This document shows positions 48,804 to 59,383 of a stretch of DNA of 64,000 bases, piece after piece; within the stretch, counting starts at the first letter, position 1; each line of letters begins with the position of its first letter. The stretch is from Sulfuritortus calidifontis. GTDB lineage: Bacteria > Pseudomonadota > Gammaproteobacteria > Burkholderiales > Thiobacillaceae. The DNA lies in assembly GCF_003967275.1 (NCBI RefSeq), contig NZ_AP018721.1, positions 496,001 through 560,000 on the forward strand, in the 5' to 3' direction. The notes under the pieces are model-generated. The model saw nothing but the letters and a program-made list of their open reading frames with translations. It had not been told where the DNA came from and did not search any database. Position numbers and translations under genes: made by a program.

Positions 48804-50087
48804 ATGACGTCAGTTGTGGCGACCAACCAGACCATCCTGGTCGTGGGCGGCGGCATCTCCGGCATGACCGCGGCGCTCGAAGCGGCGGAAACCGGCAAGC
48901 ATGTCGTACTGGTGGAGAAGAACCCGTACCTGGGCGGTCGCACCGCGCAGCTCTACCGGTACTTCCCCAAGATGTGCCATCCCACTTGCGGCCTGGAAAT
49001 CAATCTGCGCCGGCTCAAGGCCAATCCGCGCATCCAGGTCCTGACCATGGCCGAGGTGACCGGCATCTCCGGCACCAAGGGCGATTACACGGTCAACCTG
49101 AAGACCACGCCGCGCTTTGTCAACGAGAACTGCACTGCCTGCGGCGAATGCGCCAAGGTGGTGACGGCCGAGATCGACGACGCCTTCAACTACAACCTGG
49201 GCAAGATCAAGGCGGCCTATCTGCCGCACGCCATGGCCTATCCCCAGCGCTATGTCTTGGATGCCTCGATCATCGGCACCCCGGACGCCGACAAGGCCAA
49301 GGCCGCCTGCAAGTACAACGCCATCGACCTCGGCCAGAAGGAAGAGACCGTCAGCCTCAAGGCCGGCGCCATCGTCTGGGCCACCGGCTGGCAGCCCTAC
49401 GATGCGGAGAAGATCACCCCGTATCGTTATGGCGAGTTCCCCAACGTCATCACCAACGTCGAGTTCGAGCGCCTGGCCGACCCGCACGGCCCGACCGGCG
49501 GCAAGATCCTGCGGCCGTCCGACGGCAAGGAGGCGAAGAACATCGCCTTCATCCAATGCGCCGGCTCGCGCGACGAGAACCATCTGCGCCACTGCTCGCG
49601 CTTCTGCTGCATGGGCTCGCTCAAGCAGACCCACTATGTGCAGGAGGCCTACGGCGACGAGGGCAAGTCGACCATCTACTACATCGACATCCGCGCCATC
49701 GACCGCTTCGAGGACTTCTACGCCAAGGTCAAGGCCAACCCCAACGTCAGCTTCGTCAAGTCCAAGGTCGCGCGCATCAGCGAGGACAAGGACCGCAACC
49801 CGGTGTGCTGGGGCGTCAATACCGAAGGCTATGTCCGCTACTCCAACCCGCACGACCTGGTGGTGCTCGCCGTCGGCATGCAGCCGTCGGTCAAGGGGGT
49901 GGACATCCCGGCCGAGGTGATGGCCGATTCCTCCGGCTTCATCATGGCCGACCCGCAGAACGCCGGCATCTTCGGTGCCGGCTGCGCCACCAATGCCCTG
50001 GATGTGAACCGGGCGGTGCAGAGCGCCACCGCCGCCGCCTTGCGCGCCATCCAAGTCGTCAACAAAGTCGCCCGTGCGGAGGCCTAA
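48804..50087 (+). CDS. qmoA: QmoA, HdrA-like FAD protein
   Basis: 427 residues. The dinucleotide-binding VVGGGISGMTAALEA begins at about residue 13, followed by YLGGRTAQL. Cys motifs include CHPTCGLEI and CTACGECAKV, and the FAD-binding end is IFGAGCATNALDVNRA. QmoA belongs to the Qmo complex linking the quinone pool to APS reductase in sulfate reducers, and is thought to run in reverse in some sulfur oxidisers. First gene of qmoA-qmoB-hdrC-hdrB; qmoB starts 3 bp after its stop. A longer frame opening upstream in another reading frame is a shadow. Confidence 0.88.
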   Translation: MTSVVATNQTILVVGGGISGMTAALEAAETGKHVVLVEKNPYLGGRTAQLYRYFPKMCHPTCGLEINLRRLKANPRIQVLTMAEVTGISGTKGDYTVNLKTTPRFVNENCTACGECAKVVTAEIDDAFNYNLGKIKAAYLPHAMAYPQRYVLDASIIGTPDADKAKAACKYNAIDLGQKEETVSLKAGAIVWATGWQPYDAEKITPYRYGEFPNVITNVEFERLADPHGPTGGKILRPSDGKEAKNIAFIQCAGSRDENHLRHCSRFCCMGSLKQTHYVQEAYGDEGKSTIYYIDIRAIDRFEDFYAKVKANPNVSFVKSKVARISEDKDRNPVCWGVNTEGYVRYSNPHDLVVLAVGMQPSVKGVDIPAEVMADSSGFIMADPQNAGIFGAGCATNALDVNRAVQSATAAALRAIQVVNKVARAEA

Positions 50088-50090
50088 GCC

Positions 50091-52334
50091 ATGGCTGATA
50101 TGAAAACCGCTGCATACATCTGCAAGGGCTGCGAACTGGGCAATCGCCTGGATGCCGCGTCCCTCGTGAAGGTCGCCACCAAGGAAGGCAAGATGAACCT
50201 CGTGCGCGAGCACGACTTCCTCTGCTCCGCCGAGGGCGTGGCGATGATCCAGAACGACATCGACAACGAAGGTGTCACTCACGCCGCGATCTGCGCCTGC
50301 TCCCGCCGGGCCAAGACCGAGGCCTTCAACTTCCCGACCACCGCCATCTCCCGCGCCAACCTGCGCGAGGGCGTGATCTGGGTGCGGCCCGACACCGACG
50401 AGGCGCGCGAGACCACCCAGGAGATGGCCGAGGACTACGTGCGCATGGCCTGCGCCGAGGTGAAGGCCATGACCCAGCCCAAGGGCAACCCCAACACCGG
50501 CGGCGTCAAGACCCTGCTCGTGGTCGGCGGCGGCATCTCCGGCATGACTGCCGCGCGCGAGGCCTCCAAGGCCGGCTACAAGGTTGTGCTGGTCGAGAAG
50601 ACCGGCGCCCTGGGCGGCTGGACCGCCAAGCTGCACAAGCGCATCCCCACGCGTGAGCCGTTCAAGGCGCCGGAGGACAACGGCATCGCCGACCTCGTCG
50701 CCCAGATCGAGGCCGACGCCAACATCAAGGTCTATCTTAACGCGACCGTGGCCAAAACCGCCGGCGCACCCGGCCGGTTCAAGGTCGAGATCGCGATCGA
50801 GAGCGGCCCGACCGCGACCGAGGACATCGGCGCCATCGTCCAGGCCAGTGGCTTCGAACTCTACGACATGAACAAGCTGCCGCACCTGGGCGGCGGCCAG
50901 GCCCATGTGGTCGACCAGGCCGGCCTCGAGGCACTGGCGAAGGCGGCCAACGGCGGCCCGATCAAGCGCGCCGACGGCAAGGAAGTGAAGTCCGTCGTGT
51001 TCGTGCAGTGCGCCGGCCAGCGCGACACCACCGGCGAGCACCTGCAGTACTGCTCGGGCCACTGCTGCAACACCAGCATCAAGCAGGCCATGTACTTCAA
51101 GGACAGCAACCCGGACATCGACACCGTGGTGCTGTTCACCGATCTGCGCACCCCCGGTAACGGCGAGGACTTCTACCGCTCCGCCCAGAACAAGGGCGTG
51201 ATCTTCTCCAAGGGCGTGGTGTCCAAGGTGGAGAGCAGCGGCGACGGTTGCAAGGTCAAGTTCAAGGACCTGATCCTGAACGAGGAGACCGAGACCGATG
51301 CCGACCTGGTGGTACTGGCCACCGGCATGGTGCCGACCTCCGGCCCCGACCTCGATGCCCTGGCCGAGGCCAATCGCGCGGCCGAGGGCGGCGACGAGGG
51401 TGCCAAGCAGCAGGTCGTGCAGATGATGTCCACCTCCGTCCTGAACCTGAACTATCGCCAGGGTCCGGACATACCGCAGTTCAAGCACGGCTTCAACGAC
51501 AGCCACTTCATCTGCTTCCCCTACGAGACCCGCCGTACCGCGATCTACGCCGCCGGCCCCGTGCGCCGGCCGATGGACACCGTGCAGGCGATCGAGGATG
51601 CCACTGGCGCCGCGATGAAGGCGATCCAGGCCATGGAAAACGCCGGCCTGGGCAAGGCCGCGCACCCGCGCGCCGGCGACCTGTCCTTCCCGACCGCGCG
51701 TCTGGAAGGCTGCACCCAGTGCAAACGCTGCACGGTGGAGTGCCCGTTCGGCGCCATCGACGAGGACGAGAAACGCTTCCCGCTGTTCAACGAGTCGCGT
51801 TGCCGTCGTTGCGGCACCTGCATGGGCGCCTGCCCGGTGCGGGTGATCTCGTTCGAGAACTACTCGGTCAACACCGTCGGCGCCCAGATCAAGGCGGTGG
51901 ACATCCCGGACGAGTTCTCCGAGAAGCCGCGCGTGCTGATCCTGGCCTGCGAGAACGATGCCTACCCGGCGCTCGACATGGCCGGCATGAACCGCCACGA
52001 GTACGACCCCTTCGTCCGCGTCATCCCGGTGCGCTGCCTCGGCTCGGTCAACACCATCTGGATCACCGATGCGCTCAACTCCGGCTATGACGGCGTCATG
52101 CTCATGGGTTGCAAGCACGGCGAGGAATACCAGTGCCACTTCGTCAAGGGTTCCGAACTCGGTCGCTACCGCATGTCCAAGGTGTACGACACCCTGAAGG
52201 GCATGAACCTGGAAGAAGAACGTCTGATGGATCTGGAGGTGGCGATCACCGACATCGAGACCTTGCCGCAGAAGATCAACGACTATGCGGCCAAGATCGT
52301 CGAGATGGGCATGTCGCCCTTCAAGGGTCTGTGA
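50091..52334 (+). CDS. qmoB: QmoB, HdrA-like/MvhD-like flavo-iron-sulfur protein
   Basis: 747 residues. The N-terminus has KGCELGNR, then an HdrA-type FAD module starting VVGGGISGMTAAREA (about residue 143). Two ferredoxin-like clusters follow near 545 and 575 (CTQCKRCTVECP and CRRCGTCMGACP). The last about 130 residues are MvhD-like (RVLILACENDAYPALDM, VRCLGSVNT, LMGCKHGEEYQC). This layout is diagnostic for QmoB, not HdrA alone. It is the electron-distributing subunit, probably contacting both QmoA and the HdrC/HdrB pair encoded next. Confidence 0.87.
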   Translation: MADMKTAAYICKGCELGNRLDAASLVKVATKEGKMNLVREHDFLCSAEGVAMIQNDIDNEGVTHAAICACSRRAKTEAFNFPTTAISRANLREGVIWVRPDTDEARETTQEMAEDYVRMACAEVKAMTQPKGNPNTGGVKTLLVVGGGISGMTAAREASKAGYKVVLVEKTGALGGWTAKLHKRIPTREPFKAPEDNGIADLVAQIEADANIKVYLNATVAKTAGAPGRFKVEIAIESGPTATEDIGAIVQASGFELYDMNKLPHLGGGQAHVVDQAGLEALAKAANGGPIKRADGKEVKSVVFVQCAGQRDTTGEHLQYCSGHCCNTSIKQAMYFKDSNPDIDTVVLFTDLRTPGNGEDFYRSAQNKGVIFSKGVVSKVESSGDGCKVKFKDLILNEETETDADLVVLATGMVPTSGPDLDALAEANRAAEGGDEGAKQQVVQMMSTSVLNLNYRQGPDIPQFKHGFNDSHFICFPYETRRTAIYAAGPVRRPMDTVQAIEDATGAAMKAIQAMENAGLGKAAHPRAGDLSFPTARLEGCTQCKRCTVECPFGAIDEDEKRFPLFNESRCRRCGTCMGACPVRVISFENYSVNTVGAQIKAVDIPDEFSEKPRVLILACENDAYPALDMAGMNRHEYDPFVRVIPVRCLGSVNTIWITDALNSGYDGVMLMGCKHGEEYQCHFVKGSELGRYRMSKVYDTLKGMNLEEERLMDLEVAITDIETLPQKINDYAAKIVEMGMSPFKGL

Positions 52335-52347
52335 GAGGAGGCTGGCA

Positions 52348-52983
52348 ATGAGCGATATGAATCAACAAATGGCGGCCCGCTACAAGAACAACTTCCTCAA
52401 GGAGATCGAGGAACAGGCCGAGATGGGCAACTGGGTGAAGATGTGCATGCAGTGCGGCGTCTGCTCCGGTTCCTGCCCGACCAACTTCCACGGCGGCTGG
52501 GACCACCCGCCGCAGGAATTGTTCATGATGATCCGGGCCGGCAAGCGCGACGAGGTGCTGAGCTCCAACTCGATGTGGCAGTGCGTCTCCTGCTACAACT
52601 GCTACGTCCGCTGCCCGCGCAAGGTGCCGATCACCCATGTCATGCACGGCATCGCCGAGTATGCCTACCGCCTGGGCCGGGCGCCCAAGATGCAGCCCAC
52701 CCTGCACCTGTCGCAGACCTTCTGGAACAACGCCACCAAGTACGGCCGAGTCAACGAAGTGAAGCTGACCCAGTCGCTCTACTTCAAGGACGGCATCGCT
52801 TCCGGCATCAAGAAGGCGATGGAGATGCAGAGCGTCGCCCTCGGCTTGGTCAAGGCCGGGCGCCTGAACATCATGGAAGCCCTCGGCGGCGGTCACAAGT
52901 GCAAGGACCTCAAGGGCATCCAGGCAATGCTGGCCAAGGCGCGCGAGCTGGAAGCGAAGCGCAAGGGCCGCCAGCCGGCATAA
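52348..52983 (+). CDS. hdrC: HdrC-like iron-sulfur protein (soluble, in place of QmoC)
   Basis: 211 residues from MSDMNQQMAARYKNN. Two [4Fe-4S] motifs: C33, C36, C39, C43 (CMQCGVCSGSCP) and C79, C82, C85, C89 (CVSCYNCYVRCP). The hydrophilic C-terminus has no membrane segments. In canonical QmoC the same HdrC-like part is fused to a six-helix haem b membrane domain, which is missing here. The gene follows qmoB by 13 bp. Confidence 0.87.
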   Translation: MSDMNQQMAARYKNNFLKEIEEQAEMGNWVKMCMQCGVCSGSCPTNFHGGWDHPPQELFMMIRAGKRDEVLSSNSMWQCVSCYNCYVRCPRKVPITHVMHGIAEYAYRLGRAPKMQPTLHLSQTFWNNATKYGRVNEVKLTQSLYFKDGIASGIKKAMEMQSVALGLVKAGRLNIMEALGGGHKCKDLKGIQAMLAKARELEAKRKGRQPA

Positions 52984-52996
52984 GGAGATTAGACAG

Positions 52997-53893
52997 ATGG
53001 CACGCAAGGAATACGCTTTCTATCCGGGCTGCTCTTCGCAGAAGGGCGCCTCGGCCTCCAATTACCTGACCTCGGTCGAGTCCATGTGCAAGACGCTGGA
53101 CATCAAGATGACCGAGATCCCCGACTGGAACTGCTGCGGCGCGTCGATCAGCTACGCCGAGGCCGGCGAGCTGCCGCGCCACGTGATGAACGCCCGCAAC
53201 TTCGCCCTGTCCGAGCAGAACCTGCCGGGCCAGGACATCGTCGCCACCTGTGCCGCCTGCTGGCTGGGTGCGCGCGAGTCGAAGGAGCGGCTGGAGCACA
53301 ACTCCGGCCTGATGGCCGACACCCAGGAGGCGCTGAAGGAGGCCGGGCTCAACATCAAGGTCATCCCCGAGGTGCGCCACATGGTCGAGGTGCTGATCGA
53401 GGACCTGGGCTACGACGAGCTGAAGAAGCCGGTGAAGAAGCCGCTCGACGGCTTCAAGTTCGCCGGCTACGTCGGCTGCCAGACCAACCGGCCGTTCGGT
53501 ATCCATGGCGAGTCGTTCGAAAACCCGATGTACCTCGACAAGCTGATCGAGACCGTCGGCGCCGAGGCGACCAAGTACGACCAGAAGGTGACCTGCTGCG
53601 GCGGCGCCCTGGCCTTCTCCGAGCCGGACAAGGCTCAGGCCCAGATCAAGGACATCATCGAGGCCGCCTACGACTCCGGCGCCGAGATGCTGGTCACCCC
53701 GTGCCCGCTGTGCCAGGCCAACACCGAGGTCTACCAGGGCCAGATCAACAAGAAGTACGGCACCAAGTTCAACATGCCGGTGCTCTACTACAGTCAGTTG
53801 ATGACTCTGGCCTACGGCGGTTCGGCCAAGGAGGCCGGCCTCGACGGCAACGTCATCCGCGCCCGCAAGCTGGAGGAGTTCGCCAGCAAATAA
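52997..53893 (+). CDS. hdrB: HdrB-like protein with twin CCG domains
   Basis: 298 residues. Two cysteine-rich domains of the CCG type: WNCCGASISYAEAGE with ATCAACWLGA, and CQTNRPFG, TCCGGALAFSE with TPCPLCQAN. In HdrB these bind non-cubane [4Fe-4S] clusters where heterodisulfide or related thiol chemistry occurs. Together with HdrC it replaces QmoC. 13 bp after hdrC; followed by a strong terminator. Confidence 0.88.
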   Translation: MARKEYAFYPGCSSQKGASASNYLTSVESMCKTLDIKMTEIPDWNCCGASISYAEAGELPRHVMNARNFALSEQNLPGQDIVATCAACWLGARESKERLEHNSGLMADTQEALKEAGLNIKVIPEVRHMVEVLIEDLGYDELKKPVKKPLDGFKFAGYVGCQTNRPFGIHGESFENPMYLDKLIETVGAEATKYDQKVTCCGGALAFSEPDKAQAQIKDIIEAAYDSGAEMLVTPCPLCQANTEVYQGQINKKYGTKFNMPVLYYSQLMTLAYGGSAKEAGLDGNVIRARKLEEFASK

Positions 53894-53916
53894 GCCGGCC
53901 GGCTGTGGCATACTGA

Positions 53917-53940
53917 CAGGGGCGCCAAGCCCCTGTTTTC
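53917..53940 (+). terminator. Rho-independent terminator after hdrB
   Basis: CAGGGGC-GCCAA-GCCCCTG followed by TTTTC: a perfect 7-bp stem 24 bp after the hdrB stop. It separates the qmo-hdr operon from the genes downstream. Confidence 0.8.
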
Positions 53941-54006
53941 ATTTGGCCCCCTGCTTTTATTTGGCGCCCCTGTTTGTTTTGGTAGTGATGGAGTTGAGTA
54001 GCAAGC

Positions 54007-54315
54007 ATGAAACGACCCAAGACCGTCGACGAATATGTCGACCTGGTGCACCAGGCGGTGTACGAGATCGACGAATTCCGCACCAGCATGGATTACGAGC
54101 CGGAGAACGCCGAGATCTTCGGCCCCTTCATCGAGCAGCTCGATGCCATGGTGCGCAAGGTTTACAACGACATGATCAACGGCACCTACGAGTGGGGCAT
54201 GGGCGAGGACCTGCCCTATATGCCGCTGGTGGTCAAGTTCGGCCGCTATATCCCCTTCCAGCGCCTGCTGGTGCTGGTCAACGACACCCACAAGAACGGG
54301 CTCGACATTGGTTAA
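54007..54315 (+). CDS. Small conserved-looking protein downstream of hdrB, unknown function
   Basis: 102 residues, acidic, helical, with no signal peptide or membrane segment. Notable segments are TVDEYVDLVHQAVYEIDEFR and FGRYIPFQRLLVLVNDTHK. I do not recognise a family. The TTG start of the PP0621-type gene lies inside its last codons (8-bp overlap), so the two are co-translated. A terminator separates it from hdrB, so co-transcription with the qmo cluster is not assured. Confidence 0.7.
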   Translation: MKRPKTVDEYVDLVHQAVYEIDEFRTSMDYEPENAEIFGPFIEQLDAMVRKVYNDMINGTYEWGMGEDLPYMPLVVKFGRYIPFQRLLVLVNDTHKNGLDIG

Positions 54316-54529
54316 GCTGCTGATCTGGCTGGCCATCGGCCTGGCCGCCGTGTTCTGGTTCCGGGCCGTAAAGCGCGGGCAGGTGGCGCCGCCGCCCGAG
54401 ACCAAGCCGGGGGTGGAAGACATGGTGCGCTGCAAGGTCTGCGGCGTGAATCTGCCCCGCTCCGAGGCCATCCTGAGCCGCGGCCGCTTCTACTGCAGCC
54501 CTGAGCACCAACAGCAGGACCACGGCTGA
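54308..54529 (+). CDS. PP0621 family small membrane protein
   Basis: 73 residues starting at a TTG. One membrane segment (MVKLLIWLAIGLAAVFWF), then a linker and a zinc-ribbon-like MVRCKVCGVNLPRSEA with a further YCSPEH. This is the pattern of the PP0621 family, which is often found just before pilS/pilR-type genes in beta- and gammaproteobacteria. The start is fixed by overlap with the upstream gene. Function is unknown. Confidence 0.82.
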   Translation: MVKLLIWLAIGLAAVFWFRAVKRGQVAPPPETKPGVEDMVRCKVCGVNLPRSEAILSRGRFYCSPEHQQQDHG

Positions 54530-54533
54530 TCCT

Positions 54534-56102
54534 GTGACCCAGGCGGCGACGCTCCCCGAAAGCTTCTGGCGCTCCCTGCGCCATCTCAACCAGTATCGCC
54601 TGTTCCTCGCCTTCAGCATGACCATCGGCGTCTGGGCCTTTCCCCAGTACGCGCCGATCACCGAGGACGAAGTCCAGCTCTTTCTCGCCAGCGGCGTGCT
54701 CTACGGCACGGCGGCCATCCTGCTCGCCGGCATGGAACGTCTGCGCGAGATCGCCTTCAACAAGCAGCTGTATGCCCAGGTCGGGGTCGACATCGTCGCC
54801 ATCAGCTGGCTGATGCATCTGAGCGGTGGCGTGGCCGGTGGCCTGGGCCTGCTCCTGATCCTGCCCCTGGCCGCGGCGGGCCTGCTGCCTTCCATGCGTG
54901 CCGTGCTGGTGGCGGCCTCGCTCGCCACCCTGCTGATGCTGTTCGAGCAGAGCTGGCGGGCGCTCGGCAGCGAGTTCGCCTTGGGCGGTTTCGTCCGTGC
55001 CGGTCTGCTGTCCATGGGCCTGTTCGTGGTGGCCCTGTTGTCCCACGCCCTGGCCAAGAGCGCGCGCAGCGCCGCCGAGCTGGCCGGCGAGAAGGCCCGG
55101 CTGGCCGAGCAGCTGGCCCGGATCAATGCCCGGGTCATCCAGGAGCTGCCCTTCGGCGTGCTCGTGGTCGATAGCGGCGGCAATATCCTGCTGGCCAATT
55201 CCCAGGCCGAGGAACAGCTGCGCGGCCAGTTCCATGCCGAATGCACGCTCGACCGCTGCTCGCCGCATCTGGCCGAACTCTGGGCCGGCTGGCGGCGCGA
55301 GGGCCGGGTCCAGGCCCATCCCTTCCAGGTTGCCCGCGAAGGTGCCCGTCTGCGCGCCCGCTTCATCGAACTGGAGCCGGAACGCGAGGCCGGCGCCATC
55401 GTGGTGATCGAGGACGTTACCGAGCTGGAGGCCGAGGCCCAGCGCATGAAGCTGGCGGCCCTGGGCCGGCTGACCGCCAATCTGGCGCACGAGATTCGCA
55501 ATCCACTGTCAGCGGTCAATCACGCGGCCCAATTGCTGAAGGAGGAGCCCGATGCCGAGGTGCGGACGCGGCTGTGCAAGATCATCGAAGACAATGCCAG
55601 CCGCCTGAACTGGCTGGTCGATGACGTGCTCAGCCTGAACCGGCGCGACCGGCAGAATCGGGAGGAACTGCAGGCGGCTGAAATCATCCCGGCCTTCGTC
55701 GAGGAGTTCCGGCGCAACGAATCGGTGCCGGCCGAGGTGATCCGGCTGGAGATCGAGCCGGGTGCGGGCTTCTGCTTCGATCGCTTGCATCTGCAACAGA
55801 TTCTGTGGAATCTTTGTCGCAACGCCTGGCGCCACTGCCGCAAGGAGGCAGGCAGCATCCGGATCAGCGTGCGCCGTTACGAGACAGGGGCCGACCTGGA
55901 CATCTTCAACGACGGGCCGCCGATCGAGGCCGAGCTGAAGCTGCACCTGTTCGAGCCCTTCTACACCACCGAGCAGAAGGGCAGCGGCTTGGGTCTCTAT
56001 ATCTCGCGCGAGCTGGCCGAAGCCAACCAGGCCCAGCTGCGCTATGTCGAACAGGCGGGCGGGGTTATGTTCCGTCTGAGTTGCAGTATGTCGCTTTGCT
56101 GA
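54534..56102 (+). CDS. pilS: PilS-type sensor histidine kinase
   Basis: 522 residues starting at GTG. Six N-terminal membrane segments (about 20-190) are followed by a PAS domain (about 200-300), HisKA with AHEIRNPLSAVNHAA, and an ATPase domain with NLCRNAW and GSGLGLYISRELAE. This architecture matches PilS of the type IV pilus PilS-PilR pair, which controls pilin transcription. The assignment rests on architecture, the pilR partner and the PP0621 neighbour; pilin genes are not in the window. Confidence 0.8.
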   Translation: MTQAATLPESFWRSLRHLNQYRLFLAFSMTIGVWAFPQYAPITEDEVQLFLASGVLYGTAAILLAGMERLREIAFNKQLYAQVGVDIVAISWLMHLSGGVAGGLGLLLILPLAAAGLLPSMRAVLVAASLATLLMLFEQSWRALGSEFALGGFVRAGLLSMGLFVVALLSHALAKSARSAAELAGEKARLAEQLARINARVIQELPFGVLVVDSGGNILLANSQAEEQLRGQFHAECTLDRCSPHLAELWAGWRREGRVQAHPFQVAREGARLRARFIELEPEREAGAIVVIEDVTELEAEAQRMKLAALGRLTANLAHEIRNPLSAVNHAAQLLKEEPDAEVRTRLCKIIEDNASRLNWLVDDVLSLNRRDRQNREELQAAEIIPAFVEEFRRNESVPAEVIRLEIEPGAGFCFDRLHLQQILWNLCRNAWRHCRKEAGSIRISVRRYETGADLDIFNDGPPIEAELKLHLFEPFYTTEQKGSGLGLYISRELAEANQAQLRYVEQAGGVMFRLSCSMSLC

Positions 56103-56114
56103 GGAATCCAGCGC

Positions 56115-57421
<1,307 letters not shown>

Positions 57422-57425
<4 letters not shown>

Positions 57426-58423
57426 GCGAGCGCGATCGTCAGGTACAGCGCGTACAGCGCGCCATTCACCCCGAGGTGCCAGACCCGCAGCTGGCCGCGG
57501 GCCAGCATGATGCGCAGCCAGGTGGCGGCGGCCAGGGTGATGACCACGCCGGCCAGCACTTCCTTCTGCGGTGCCCAGGGCGTGAGCAGGATGCCGATGG
57601 CCGGCAACAGGGTGCCCTGGAACACCATGGCGCCGGTGATGTTGCCGAAGGCCAGGGTGTCCTTGTGCTTGCGGATCCACAGGATGGAATTCACCTTCTC
57701 CGGCAGCTCGGTGGCGATCGGTACCACCATCAGCGACAGCAGCAGCGCGGAGATACCGAGCAGCGGTGCGGCCTGCTCGATGCCATGGATGAAGCCCTTG
57801 GCGCCGGCCACCAGCAGGCCCAAGCCCAGGCCGAGCTGGATGAAGATCGCCGGCCAGCCGTGCTTCAATCCCAGCTTGGTCAGCAGCATGGGCTTGTCGG
57901 CCTCGGTGCCGTGGCCTTCCTTGACCAGGCTGGCCGAGGCCTTGATCGTGAGCAGCACATAGAAGAAATAGATGGTGACCATGACGAAGGCCAGCATGGC
58001 GCGGATGCCCCCGGTCTCATGCGGCACGAACAGGGCGATGCAGGACAGGGCGAAGGCGCCGAGGAAGAAGTTGAGGTCGCGGGTGAGGCCGCTGCGCTCC
58101 GGGCTGAGGTGACCCTGGCTGCCGCGGTGCTTCCATACCGCCAAGGTCATCAGGAACAGCGACAGGGTGGACAGCATCAAGGGGGCGCCGAGGATGGCGC
58201 CGACGCCGATCTCCTCATTGAGCTGCTGGTTCTGGGTACCGCCGAAGATGGCGAGCAGGGGCACGATGGTCTCGGGCAGGGCGGTGCCGACGGCGGCGAA
58301 CAGCGAGCCGGTGACGCCCTCGGAGATCTTCAGCCGCTCACCCAGGTGTTCGAGGGCGTTTACGAAAATCTCGGCAGCGATGAGAATCAGGAACAGGAAA
58401 AACAGGAGTTCGAGCAGCAGCAT
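57422..58423 (-). CDS. Sodium/calcium exchanger (CaCA) family membrane protein
   Basis: 333 residues with about ten membrane segments. The two alpha repeats are GSLFAAVGTALPETIVPLLAI and LSLMVVPIATELPEKVNSIL, with acidic residues in GTALPE and ATELPE as in YrbG/CaCA antiporters. It probably exports Ca2+ or another cation in exchange for Na+ or H+; ion specificity cannot be read. Divergent from the thioredoxin-like gene. Confidence 0.85.
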
Positions 58424-58478
58424 GGCGCACCTTCAGCAATCAAGCCGGCCATTCTAACAGCCGCCCGCCGCTTTTCTC

Positions 58479-58823
58479 ATGCATGGCCCACAGCTGATCC
58501 CCATCGACGAGTTCAACTTTCACGCCCGGCTGAGGCAGACCGAGGGCCCCGCCCTGGTGCTGTTTTCCGGTCCCGACTGCGGTAGCTGCCGGCAGGTCGA
58601 GCGGCGCCTGCCGGCGGCGGTCGGCCCCGGCATGACCTTGTTCAAGGTCGACGTGCAGAAAAGCACCGCGCTTGCCCGCCAGTACGAGGTGTTTCACCTG
58701 CCCGCCCTGTTCCTGTTCCGCGATGGCCATTACCATGCCAGGCTCGAATGCGAGGTGACGCCGGAACGGCTGGGGCGGGCCATCGAAGCCGCCCTCGCTC
58801 GACCGGCCGAAGAGGAGCCGTGA
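58479..58823 (+). CDS. Thioredoxin-like protein
   Basis: 114 residues with a thioredoxin fold and redox pair C34-G-S-C37 in FSGPDCGSCRQ. The cis-Pro segment is VFHLPALFLFRDG. CGSC differs from the CGPC of thioredoxin, so redox potential and partners may differ. No signal peptide, so cytosolic. Its stop overlaps the ampD start (TGATG), and the two are translationally coupled. Confidence 0.83.
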   Translation: MHGPQLIPIDEFNFHARLRQTEGPALVLFSGPDCGSCRQVERRLPAAVGPGMTLFKVDVQKSTALARQYEVFHLPALFLFRDGHYHARLECEVTPERLGRAIEAALARPAEEEP

Positions 58824-59383
58824 TGGAACAAGGTCTGGATTCAGAGGGTTGGCTGTTCGAGGCGCGGCGCATTCCCTCGCCCAATTGCGATGCACGGCCC
58901 GAGGGGGCGGCAGTCAGTCTGCTGGTCGTGCACAACATCAGCCTGCCGCCGGACGAGTTCGGCGGCCCCGGCGTGATCGAGCTCTTCACCAACCGGCTCG
59001 ACCCGGCGGCGCACCCTTACTACGAGACCATCAAGGATCTGCGCGTCTCGGCCCATTTCTTCATCCGGCGCGACGGCGAATTGATCCAGTTCGTGCCCTG
59101 CGCTCAGCGGGCCTGGCATGCCGGGGCTTCCACTTGGGCGGGGCGGGAACGCTGCAACGATTTTTCCATCGGGGTGGAGCTGGAGGGCAGCGACAACCAG
59201 CCCTTCACCGAGGTGCAATATGCACGACTAGCGGAACTGGCGCGGATGCTGCGCGCGGCCTACCCGGGGTTGCATGACGTGGCCGGGCATTCCGACATCG
59301 CGCCGGGGCGCAAGACCGACCCGGGGCCGCACTTCGATTGGGCTAAATTCAGGGCGCTGGCCGGCTGGCCAGGGAAGAGTTAG
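58823..59383 (+). CDS. ampD: 1,6-anhydro-N-acetylmuramyl-L-alanine amidase
   Basis: Cytosolic amidase that recycles cell-wall muropeptides. 186 residues from MEQGLDSEGWLFEARRI. Zinc ligands are in LLVVHNISLPP, and in GHSDIAPGRKTDPGPHFDW (His and the later His/Asp), the classical AmpD end. The TAG stop (59381-59383) uses the TA of the target duplication plus the first G of the third MITE copy. An upstream in-frame GTG is rejected in favour of the ATG coupled to the preceding gene. Confidence 0.93.
   Translation: MEQGLDSEGWLFEARRIPSPNCDARPEGAAVSLLVVHNISLPPDEFGGPGVIELFTNRLDPAAHPYYETIKDLRVSAHFFIRRDGELIQFVPCAQRAWHAGASTWAGRERCNDFSIGVELEGSDNQPFTEVQYARLAELARMLRAAYPGLHDVAGHSDIAPGRKTDPGPHFDWAKFRALAGWPGKS

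Noticed and set aside
48810-52139. 1109-residue minus-strand frame opposite qmoA and qmoB
   Set aside because: Shadow frame with no domain and skewed His/Asp/Val/Gly composition; the plus strand carries complete qmoA and qmoB.
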